Notes under the pieces: generated by a model
The model's database searches: none
The model's input: only the letters and a program-made list of their open reading frames with translations
Told to the model about the DNA's origin: nothing
Assembly (NCBI GenBank): GCA_009916335.1
Contig: SAAR01000185.1
Span: 1-6,834, forward strand
DNA from: Erysipelotrichia bacterium
GTDB lineage: Bacteria; Bacillota_I; Bacilli_A; Erysipelotrichales; Erysipelotrichaceae
DNA: 6,834 bases
Reading direction: 5' to 3'
Made by a program: the position numbers and the translations under genes
In this document: piece by piece, positions 1 through 6,708 of the stretch
How the letters are laid out: each line of letters opens with the position of its first letter
Numbering within the stretch: the first letter of the stretch is position 1

Positions 1-706
1 ATCTGATAGTGCACACTCACTAGGTGCTAGTTATAAGGGGAAACCAGCGGGTTCCCTAGCAGATTTTACCTCATTTTCTTTCCATGCAGTTAAGAATTTT
101 ACAACTGCTGAAGGAGGTAGTGTGACATGGAGACCACATCCTGATTTGGATGATGAAGAGATGTATAAAGAGTTTCAGATTTACTCTCTTCATGGTCAGA
201 CAAAGGATGCATTAGCTAAGACACAATTAGGGTCATGGGAATATGACATTGTTATTCCTGGTTACAAGTGTAATATGACAGATATTATGGCTGGTATCGG
301 TTTGGTACAGTTGGAACGTTACCCATCTCTGTTGGAACGTCGAAAAGAAATTGTCGAAAAATACAATGCAGGCTTTGAAGGAACATTGATTAAGCCGTTG
401 GTACATCAGACCGAAGATAGACAATCATCTATGCACTTGTATATCACCCATCTGGAAGGCTTTACTTTGGAACAACGAAATGAAGTGATTAAAAAAATGG
501 CTGAAGCAGGGATTGCTTGCAATGTTCACTTCAAACCATTGCCTCTTCTCACAGCCTATAAGAATCTTGGTTTTGATATGAAAGATTATCCGAATGCCTA
601 CCAGTATTTTGAAAATGAAGTTACACTTCCTCTTCATACCAACTTGAGTGATGAAGAGGTGGAGTATGTGATAGAAACGATTAAACGCATTGTGGTAAGT
701 ATATGA
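1..706 (+). CDS. DegT/DnrJ/EryC1/StrS-family aminotransferase, 5'-truncated by the window edge
   Basis: This is a PLP-dependent sugar-nucleotide aminotransferase. It would convert a 4-keto-6-deoxy nucleotide sugar to the 4-amino sugar, using glutamate as the usual amino donor of the family. The reading frame is open from base 2 and ends at TGA 704-706. It gives 234 visible residues of a family usually near 370-410, so roughly the first 150 or more are outside the window. The motif SFHAVKN contains the expected Schiff-base lysine (AAG at 92-94), followed by the typical TTAEGG. Further on are GYKCNMTDIMAGIGLVQLER, the family's G-Y-N-x-R-M-T-D region, and a C-terminal VHFKPLP segment with LPLHTNLSDEEV. 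A GTG at 122 is an internal valine codon, not the start, because the PLP lysine lies upstream of it. The stop overlaps the next start as ATGA. The exact product sugar cannot be read from the sequence; a UDP-2-acetamido-4-amino-2,4,6-trideoxyhexose is a reasonable guess. Confidence 0.92.
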   Translation, partial: SDSAHSLGASYKGKPAGSLADFTSFSFHAVKNFTTAEGGSVTWRPHPDLDDEEMYKEFQIYSLHGQTKDALAKTQLGSWEYDIVIPGYKCNMTDIMAGIGLVQLERYPSLLERRKEIVEKYNAGFEGTLIKPLVHQTEDRQSSMHLYITHLEGFTLEQRNEVIKKMAEAGIACNVHFKPLPLLTAYKNLGFDMKDYPNAYQYFENEVTLPLHTNLSDEEVEYVIETIKRIVVSI

Positions 707-1731
707 GTTATTTAGTTACAATTATTGTACCAGTTTTAAATGAAGAAAATTATATCGAGGAGCTTTTGACTTCAATTGAGCGACAGTCATACCCTTTTTC
801 AAAATTTGAGGTTTTTATAATTGATGGTTGTTCATCAGATAATACAATAAAAAAAATTAATGCTTTCATTCCTAAGAGTCAATTGAACATATCTATGTTT
901 GAAAATCCAAAACAATCTCAGGCTTCAGCGATGAATATTGGAATCAGACATTCAAGTGCTAAGTACATTATTAGGTTAGATGCTCATGCTAATTATCAAA
1001 GTAATTATATTGAAGCAGCGGTAGAACTACTGGAGGAGACTGGGGCTGATAATGTAGGTTTTTATATTGAATCTAGTGGAAAAAATCAATTTGCTAAGCG
1101 GGTGGCTCGCATTCAGAGTTCAAAGTTTGGTGTAGGTAATTCTAATTTTAGAACAGAAAACACATCAACCGTAGAAGCTGACACAGTTCCGTTTGGTGCA
1201 TTTAAAAGAGAGACATTGATTGAAATAGATGGCTTTGATGAACGATTTCTTTGCAATGAAGATAATGATATCAATAACCGCATATTAAAAAAAGGTGGTA
1301 AAATTTTACTATCAGATAGGAGTGGCGCAACCTATTATGCTAGAGATAATCTTTCATCACTCGTAAAAATGAGTTTAAGAAATGGGAAATGGAATATTAT
1401 TAGTTTATTTTATAATTCTACGGCAATGAGATTAAGACATTTTGTCCCTCTTTTATTTACATCAAGTATTATTTTTTGTTTGATTCTAAGCTTTTTCTAT
1501 ATCCTATTTAAGTATTTGTTGATAGCTGAAATATTGTTGTATACAACTTGTTCAATGTATTATTCAAAATCAATATCTAAATCAATATCTGATTTTTTCT
1601 ACACAATTTCTTTATTTTTTATTTTTCATTTTACTTATGGACTTGGATCGCTAATTGGAATTTTTAACTACATAAACTTATTGTTGAAGGAAAAAAATAA
1701 CATTCAAAGAGGTTTGAATTTAAATGGATAA
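703..1731 (+). CDS. Family 2 glycosyltransferase, ExoA-like, membrane-anchored
   Basis: This is a GT-A fold, inverting family 2 glycosyltransferase that should add one sugar to the lipid-linked capsule repeat unit at the inner membrane face. The N-terminal nucleotide-binding part reads VTIIVPVLNEENYIEELL (residues 5-22), with D41 in IIDGCSSDNT. The metal-binding motif is DAH at 93-95 (RLDAHANY), the form seen in the succinoglycan ExoA-like subgroup rather than classical DxD. The acceptor/catalytic region is GFDERFLCNEDNDINNR (177-193). After RHFVP (245-249) the protein becomes very hydrophobic, with about three membrane segments near 247-269, 271-287 and 295-325, again as in ExoA-like enzymes. 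The start overlaps the aminotransferase stop (ATGA at 703-706) and has only a weak ribosome site, so translational coupling is likely. Donor and acceptor are unknown. The coding sequence is much more AT-rich than the gene before it. Confidence 0.9.
   Translation: MSYLVTIIVPVLNEENYIEELLTSIERQSYPFSKFEVFIIDGCSSDNTIKKINAFIPKSQLNISMFENPKQSQASAMNIGIRHSSAKYIIRLDAHANYQSNYIEAAVELLEETGADNVGFYIESSGKNQFAKRVARIQSSKFGVGNSNFRTENTSTVEADTVPFGAFKRETLIEIDGFDERFLCNEDNDINNRILKKGGKILLSDRSGATYYARDNLSSLVKMSLRNGKWNIISLFYNSTAMRLRHFVPLLFTSSIIFCLILSFFYILFKYLLIAEILLYTTCSMYYSKSISKSISDFFYTISLFFIFHFTYGLGSLIGIFNYINLLLKEKNNIQRGLNLNG
1567..1590 (+). repeat. Perfect 12-base tandem duplication inside the glycosyltransferase gene
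   Basis: The 12-mer AAATCAATATCT occurs twice in direct succession (1567-1578 and 1579-1590). It is in frame and encodes Lys-Ser-Ile-Ser twice (residues 289-296), in the polar stretch between the last predicted membrane segments. The duplication keeps the frame, so it changes loop length rather than breaking the gene. Confidence 0.85.
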
Positions 1732-2575
1732 ACTAACACCAGAAACATTACGGCAACTTCAACTGAAAACACTGGAAATATCCGAATATTTCGTTAACTT
1801 TTGTAAGAAGCATGATATTACATGCTACTTTTGTGGAGGAGGTTGTATTGGAGCAGTTAGGCACCAAGGATTTATTCCTTGGGACGATGACTTAGACTTT
1901 TTTATTCCTCGTCCAGACTATGAAAGATTAAAAAAAAAATGGATAGAGGAAGAACACGACTCACTTGAGTTGATTTTTCCAAGTGAAGTCTACAATGATC
2001 ATAATATTTTTATGACTCTTCGGGATAAGAATACTACTCAAATTAAACCTTATCAACAATCTTTAGATATTAATCATGGAGTAGCGATAGATATTTTTCC
2101 AATCGATGGTGCTCCAAGTAGTAAAGTAAAGAGAAGTTTCCAATTATTTTGGGCATTAGTATATCAAATCTATTGTGCTCAGTTAGTTCCGACGAACTAT
2201 GGGAAAATAGTCACTTATATTGGGAAATTTTTATTAAAAATTGTACCTTCAAAAACTGTAAAATATCAAATTTGGCATTTTGCTGAACAACAAATGTCTA
2301 GGTATGGTTTTGATGATTGCGAAATGATTACAGAATTATGTGCTGGTCCTAGATATATGAGAAACTTGTATCCCAAAAAAGCATTTGAAGATTCTATTTT
2401 TGTAGAATTTGAAGGAACTAATATGCCAATTCCTGAAGGATATGATGTTTACTTGCGTATAGCATTTGGTAATTATATGAATTTACCCCCCATTGAACAG
2501 CAACAAAGCCATCACGATGCTGTTTTCTTGGATTTAAATACAAGTTATACGAGATATAAAGGGATTTATTATTAA
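1724..2575 (+). CDS. LicD-family phosphotransferase
   Basis: This enzyme has the LicD nucleotidyltransferase-like fold. Characterised relatives move a phospho-group such as phosphocholine from a CDP-activated donor to cell-surface glycans; eukaryotic fukutin/FKRP are distant relatives that transfer ribitol-phosphate. The 283 residues match the usual family size. The signature is clear: GGGCIGAVRHQGFIPWDDDLD at residues 38-58, carrying the metal-binding aspartates D54, D55, D56 and D58. A second conserved patch, VAIDIFPIDG (120-129), has D123 and D128. The C-terminus has the family's FGNYMNLPP segment. There is no signal peptide or membrane segment, so it should act in the cytoplasm on lipid-linked units. 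The start overlaps the previous gene by 8 bases and has AAAGAGG at 1706-1712. The donor is not determined: no CDP-choline or CDP-alditol synthesis gene is in view. The fairly close TagB/F-like gene makes a phospho-substituted capsule likely. Confidence 0.92.
   Translation: MDKLTPETLRQLQLKTLEISEYFVNFCKKHDITCYFCGGGCIGAVRHQGFIPWDDDLDFFIPRPDYERLKKKWIEEEHDSLELIFPSEVYNDHNIFMTLRDKNTTQIKPYQQSLDINHGVAIDIFPIDGAPSSKVKRSFQLFWALVYQIYCAQLVPTNYGKIVTYIGKFLLKIVPSKTVKYQIWHFAEQQMSRYGFDDCEMITELCAGPRYMRNLYPKKAFEDSIFVEFEGTNMPIPEGYDVYLRIAFGNYMNLPPIEQQQSHHDAVFLDLNTSYTRYKGIYY
1930..1939 (+). repeat. A10 homopolymer run within the LicD-family gene
   Basis: Ten consecutive A bases run through codons 69-72 (TTA AAA AAA AAA, Leu-Lys-Lys-Lys). 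The frame is intact as sequenced. Gain of one A would put a TGA in frame about 13 codons later, and loss of one A would put TAG in frame almost at once. Either change would cut the protein after the DDDLD site but before the second conserved patch. The slippage role is inference; the run itself is directly visible. Confidence 0.8.
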
Positions 2576-2590
2576 AAATGAAATCATATG

Positions 2591-2596
2591 AAGGAG
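2591..2596 (+). promoter_or_regulatory. Ribosome binding site for the TTG-started polymerase gene
   Basis: AAGGAG lies 7 bases upstream of the TTG at 2604-2606, which is ideal spacing. It sits in the 28-base gap after licD. The nearby upstream ATGs (2578 and 2588) are in other frames, so this site supports TTG as the real start. Confidence 0.8.
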
Positions 2597-2603
2597 TTGT
2601 TTT

Positions 2604-3992
2604 TTGGAAAAAGGTATTTTTGTCAGAATAGGAATTAGTGTCTTATATCTGACTTTAATTATTTTATCATTCTTGCAAGGGATTAACGAAGTATTTACGG
2701 CAGTACTAGTTGTTTGGACTGGAGTTGTTTTATACTGTTTCAGAGATTTACCGAAACATTTCACACTCTTTTCCTTTATGATTACCTTTTTTACTTTCCT
2801 ATTGGGGAGAGATGCTACATATTTATTATTAGGAGCAAGAAGTTTTAGGATTATTACAGATGAATCAGCAAGTATTCATGCATATTGGTCGTTGTTGGTT
2901 TCACTTTTATTTATATTTTTGGGCTATTGTTTTACTCAAGAGTCTTCCTTGCTCAAGATTAGAAAAATACAAGCTCAACCTTCAGTAGCTTATACCAGTG
3001 CAATCAGAAATGTAGCAAAATATTCTTTTTATTTCACATACATATTCTTGGGTATAGCTCTAATATATCAAATTAAATATGTTATAAGTGTTGGCTATCT
3101 TGAATCGTACTCTTCCCTAGAGGCAGGTGCAGGAACGCCAAATTTTATTTCACGATTATCTTCATTTTCTCCATTTTTATTTTTCATTTTTCTAGCGACA
3201 AAACCAAGTAAAAAAGAGTCTTTTTTACCAATTCTACTGTATTTTGTTTATGGTTTATCTACTTTATTAACTGGTCAAAGATTTCCAGTTATTGCGGTGG
3301 TTTTGTTTTTGATGAATTATTATGTTTTCCGAAATAGAGAGGAGAAGTGGATTCAAAAATGGCATATTACTGCAACTTTAATTTCCATTCCTCTGGTATT
3401 ATCTGGTCTTTTCTTAATGGATTATATACGACTATCTAAAGTTGTAGAATCTGTGAATTTCTTTGATTCAATCTTTAATTTCTTTGCAGTTCAGGGAGGG
3501 TCTATTAATGTAATAAAGTATGCTTATCTTTATCGGGATAGTCTTGCAGATACTCCATTTTATTCCTTTAATTCTATTAGGAGTAATATATTAAATATTA
3601 ATGAGTTTTCAGGTAATACAGTACAACATGCATTATACGGTTCTTCAATGGCACATAGAATGTCATACATAATATACGGCGAGTACGCCTACATTCACGG
3701 AAGAGGTTCTGGTTCTAGCTATATTGCTGAATTATTCCATGATTTTGGTTATTTCGGAATCGCTATAGGAAGCATGTTTTATGGTTATCTTATTAAAAAG
3801 ATTAGTTTGATAAAATTTAATCATTTCTTCAAAAACGCATTCCAACTTGCAATGTTATCTCCATTATTCTTGGCCCCAAGAGGCACTTTTGATAGTGTTA
3901 TCGGTCAGCCATTTAAACGTTCAAATCTTTTTGTTTTGTTCATGGTGTTTATCGTTGCAAAAATTTTGTCAGACCGTGGTAGAAAAATATAG
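2604..3992 (+). CDS. wzy: Wzy-type oligosaccharide repeat-unit polymerase
   Basis: This integral membrane protein should join flipped, lipid-linked repeat units into long polysaccharide on the outer face of the membrane. Its 462 residues are mostly hydrophobic, with roughly ten or more predicted membrane spans and one larger polar loop at about residues 290-375. Recognisable family features are LLTGQRFP (G224-Q225-R226) beside a membrane segment, and HGRGSGSSYIAELFHDFGYFG (365-385) at the end of the large loop, followed by a glycine-rich span. These fit the O-antigen polysaccharide polymerase Wzy family of Gram-positive capsule clusters. Translation starts at TTG 2604 behind a strong AAGGAG site. 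The flippase gene follows after 12 bases, the usual wzy-wzx pairing. Wzy proteins diverge strongly between serotypes, so the identity rests on topology, motifs and context rather than on a catalytic signature. Confidence 0.88.
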   Translation: MEKGIFVRIGISVLYLTLIILSFLQGINEVFTAVLVVWTGVVLYCFRDLPKHFTLFSFMITFFTFLLGRDATYLLLGARSFRIITDESASIHAYWSLLVSLLFIFLGYCFTQESSLLKIRKIQAQPSVAYTSAIRNVAKYSFYFTYIFLGIALIYQIKYVISVGYLESYSSLEAGAGTPNFISRLSSFSPFLFFIFLATKPSKKESFLPILLYFVYGLSTLLTGQRFPVIAVVLFLMNYYVFRNREEKWIQKWHITATLISIPLVLSGLFLMDYIRLSKVVESVNFFDSIFNFFAVQGGSINVIKYAYLYRDSLADTPFYSFNSIRSNILNINEFSGNTVQHALYGSSMAHRMSYIIYGEYAYIHGRGSGSSYIAELFHDFGYFGIAIGSMFYGYLIKKISLIKFNHFFKNAFQLAMLSPLFLAPRGTFDSVIGQPFKRSNLFVLFMVFIVAKILSDRGRKI

Positions 3993-4004
3993 GAAGCATT
4001 CAAT

Positions 4005-5513
4005 ATGCGTACAAAATTAGCTCTAAAAAACACAATAGTCAGTTTAATCCTGCAAGTAATTACAGCAATCTCGGGATTAATTATCCCTAGGTTTTTTACA
4101 ACCCAATACGGTTCAGCGGTAAATGGTTTAGTTTCTTCAATAAGTCAATTTATTCTTTACATGGGGTTGGTAGAAGCAGGGATTAGTGCAGCAGCTACAG
4201 TTAGCCTATATAAGCCGCTTGTTGAACAGAAATTTAGTGAAATTAATGAAGTTTTGTCAGCGGCAAAGTTATTTTATCGCAGGTCTGGAGTGATGTATTT
4301 AATTCTACTTGCAGGATTGTTGATTTTTTACCCTAAGGTAGTTGCCAGTGAAACAATTGATATCCCATTTATTCAAATGATGATAATTGTATTGGCAGCC
4401 AATAGTGTGATAGATTACTTTATTCTTGGTAAGTATAGAGTACTTTTGCTTGCTGATCAGCGAAGTTATATTATTTCAATTGCGCAGATTATTGGTGTTA
4501 TTTTAACAACAATTTCTTCAATTATCTTGATACAAATGAATGCTAATGCAATTATTGTTAAAGCGGTAGCTTCAATAGTTTACTTGCTGAGGACAATATT
4601 TATTGTTTGGTTTGTAAAAAGGAATTATAAATATTTAGATCTATCAATGCCTCCTAGAAAAGCTGCCTTTTCACAACGAAGAAATGTTTTACTCCATCAA
4701 ATTGCAGGCATGATTTGTAATAATACAGACATTATTGTGTTGACAATATTTCTAGGTAGCAGAGGTTTAGTTCTTGCTAGTATTTATACTTTATATAACC
4801 TAGTAGCCTATGCAGTAACAAACCTTTTCGAATCTTTATCTTTAGGCGTGAGGTCTTCATTTGGGCATTTAATGTCTGAAAAAGATAACGATAGGTTAGA
4901 GGAAGTTTATGGATTATTTGAATTTACTTATTTAATATTATTATTCGTGGTATATACTTGTATGGGAATACTTCTACAGCCGTTTATCGAATTATATTCG
5001 AAAAGTTTTAGCGATGCAGAACTATACTCAAATATGGTATACGTTGTTTTATTCACATTAATAGGTTTAGTTCAAAATTTTAGAATACCAGGTAGCACTA
5101 TCCATGTTGCAGCTGGACACTTTAAAGAGACACAGTCAGCTGCTATTATTGAGGCCACTATCAATTTAGTATTATCTCTCACACTAGTTCCAACCTTTGG
5201 AATTGCAGGCGTTTTAATAGGAACTCTGATGTCTTACATCTATAGAACAAGCTTTACAATCTGGTATACAAATAAATATTTTTTCAAAGGTAGTTTAAAG
5301 AAAACAATTTTACGGGCATGTAGATCTGTTTCAATATCTATGATGATTATTATTCCAGCTCTTCATTTACTAACTCCTCGTATTTCTACATGGTCAAATT
5401 GGTTTGTTTCTGGTACTGGATTATTCTTGATAGCCACGTTATTCATAGGTGGAATCAATGTGTTGATTGAGCCTAAGGTTGCACGACACTTACTTCAAAG
5501 GTTTAAAAGGTAG
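4005..5513 (+). CDS. wzx: Wzx-type polysaccharide flippase (MATE/MOP-like transporter)
   Basis: This translocase should flip undecaprenyl-diphosphate-linked repeat units from the inner to the outer face of the membrane for Wzy to polymerise. The 502 residues form a regular array of hydrophobic segments consistent with 12-14 spans. The N-terminus is typical of the polysaccharide-biosynthesis MOP family: a positively charged MRTKLALKN, then a first helix and IPRFFTTQYGSAVNGLVSS, then a GLVEAGISAAATVSLYKPL segment. The second half holds the family's AGHFKETQ...ATINLVLSL...FGIAGVLIGT pattern. ATG 4005 is preceded by AGGAAG at 3991-3996, which overlaps the polymerase stop codon (TAG 3990-3992), so the two genes are probably co-translated. 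Length and composition match neighbouring genes and nothing is truncated. Flippases show some preference for their own repeat unit, so this gene should track the serotype. Confidence 0.93.
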   Translation: MRTKLALKNTIVSLILQVITAISGLIIPRFFTTQYGSAVNGLVSSISQFILYMGLVEAGISAAATVSLYKPLVEQKFSEINEVLSAAKLFYRRSGVMYLILLAGLLIFYPKVVASETIDIPFIQMMIIVLAANSVIDYFILGKYRVLLLADQRSYIISIAQIIGVILTTISSIILIQMNANAIIVKAVASIVYLLRTIFIVWFVKRNYKYLDLSMPPRKAAFSQRRNVLLHQIAGMICNNTDIIVLTIFLGSRGLVLASIYTLYNLVAYAVTNLFESLSLGVRSSFGHLMSEKDNDRLEEVYGLFEFTYLILLFVVYTCMGILLQPFIELYSKSFSDAELYSNMVYVVLFTLIGLVQNFRIPGSTIHVAAGHFKETQSAAIIEATINLVLSLTLVPTFGIAGVLIGTLMSYIYRTSFTIWYTNKYFFKGSLKKTILRACRSVSISMMIIIPALHLLTPRISTWSNWFVSGTGLFLIATLFIGGINVLIEPKVARHLLQRFKR

Positions 5514-5523
5514 GGGAATATAA

Positions 5524-6696
5524 ATGGGAAATTTTTCTGATTGCTGTAATATAAGTATTCGTGTACTGATACGAAATATTTTTAAGATTTTTTATCTATT
5601 TCCAGTTAAGACAAATCGAATCATGTTTAAAAGCTTTTTTGGAAAAACATATACTTGTAATCCAAAATATATTGCTGAGTACATTAATGACAAGTTTAAT
5701 GGAGAATATGAACTATTGTTTGTACTCGACAATCCTGAGAAACAAACAGTTCCTTCTGGAATTAGAGTAATAAAAAATAAGTCACTATTATTTTTCTTTT
5801 ATCGCTTTACTTCAAAAGTGATAATTAGCAACATGACGGATGAGGTATATTTACCTAAAAGAAAAAGTCAAATTTTTATTCAGACTTGGCATGCTGGTGG
5901 AGCATATAAAAAGGTTGCAAATTCATATAAGGGGACACAGACACTAGCAACTAGGTGGCAAAACAAAATCGTTGCTAATGAAACGGATTATTATTTATCA
6001 AGTTCAGAATTATTTACTAAGTATAATATACGTGAAGCTTACAGCTATAACGGTGTTGTATTGCCGTTTGGCATGCCACGAAATGACCTTTTTTTTCATC
6101 CGAAACAGCTAGATATGGTTAATAAGAAAGTTGCCACTCAGTTTAATTTGAACGATTCATACGTTGTTCTATATGCTCCTACTTTCAGAGGTGATTACGC
6201 CCGTAATACTCCACTTGACTTTTCTTTACCAATTGATTTGATAATAAAAATTTTGGAAGAGAAAGTAGGCAAGCAAGTAACTGTATTTAATAGAGCACAT
6301 TATAATTCTAATAGTCAATTAAATGTCTCAACTCAGTATCAAACTCAAGTAATAGATGTTTCAAATTATTCGGACATGCAAGAATTATTGGCAGTTACAG
6401 ATTTGTTGATAACCGATTATTCGTCTAGTATGTGGGATTATTCATTGCTAAAAAAACCATGCATCTTCTATGTACCTGATTTATCAAAATACGACAGTGA
6501 TAGAGGAATGTATACACCTGTTGAAGATTGGCCAGGTTATATTGCCCAAAATACCAATGAGTTAGAGAATATACTTAGGAATTTTAGTAATCAAAAGGTA
6601 ATTGAGAAAGCAGCTACCCATCAAGAAAGATTCGGTTCTTTTGAATGTGGTAAAGCAACGGAGCAACTGGTTAATTTTATTTTGGAACAAATTTAG
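5524..6696 (+). CDS. CDP-glycerol glycerophosphotransferase-like protein (TagB/TagF catalytic domain)
   Basis: Members of this family transfer glycerol-phosphate (some ribitol-phosphate) from a CDP-alditol to a glycan or teichoic acid chain at the cytoplasmic membrane face. At 390 residues it has the catalytic domain alone, without the N-terminal extension of long polymerising TagF proteins, so it more likely adds single units to the capsule repeat. Visible family motifs in order are QTWHAGGAYKK with H123, GMPRND (183-188), YAPTFRGD (217-224), FNRAHYN with R257 and H259, and TDYSSSMWDY (297-306) followed by KKPCIFYVPDLSKYDSDRG. These cover the CDP- and substrate-binding residues expected of the family. 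Residues 10-28 are basic and hydrophobic and could be a membrane-docking helix. ATG 5524 follows AGGGGA at 5512-5517, which overlaps the flippase stop. No CDP-glycerol synthase gene is in view. The alditol could be glycerol or ribitol; the sequence does not decide. Confidence 0.9.
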   Translation: MGNFSDCCNISIRVLIRNIFKIFYLFPVKTNRIMFKSFFGKTYTCNPKYIAEYINDKFNGEYELLFVLDNPEKQTVPSGIRVIKNKSLLFFFYRFTSKVIISNMTDEVYLPKRKSQIFIQTWHAGGAYKKVANSYKGTQTLATRWQNKIVANETDYYLSSSELFTKYNIREAYSYNGVVLPFGMPRNDLFFHPKQLDMVNKKVATQFNLNDSYVVLYAPTFRGDYARNTPLDFSLPIDLIIKILEEKVGKQVTVFNRAHYNSNSQLNVSTQYQTQVIDVSNYSDMQELLAVTDLLITDYSSSMWDYSLLKKPCIFYVPDLSKYDSDRGMYTPVEDWPGYIAQNTNELENILRNFSNQKVIEKAATHQERFGSFECGKATEQLVNFILEQI

Positions 6697-6708
6697 AAGA
6701 GGTAAATA

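Noticed and set aside
233..637. Two minus-strand open frames (233-424 and 425-637)
   Set aside because: They lie fully inside the aminotransferase, have no family features, and are antisense shadows of a well-supported gene.
122..706. Reading the first gene as a complete 194-residue protein starting at GTG 122
   Set aside because: The same frame is open upstream to base 2 and contains the PLP-binding SFHAVKN motif, so the gene begins before the window.
849..856. A8 run in the glycosyltransferase gene as a slippage site (also T8 at 6089-6096)
   Set aside because: Runs of eight are common by chance in DNA this AT-rich, and neither has supporting context; only the A10 run was kept.
2576..2603. 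Internal promoter or terminator in the largest intergenic gap
   Set aside because: Only a ribosome site is visible in these 28 bases; there is no hairpin with a T-run and no room for a full promoter.
2534..2764. Minus-strand open frame across the licD-wzy junction
   Set aside because: It overlaps the ends of two strongly supported + strand genes and its translation has no recognisable features.
3678..3689. Short palindrome GGCG-AGTA-CGCC as a terminator or operator
   Set aside because: The stem is only four pairs, it lies in the middle of the polymerase gene, and no T-run follows.
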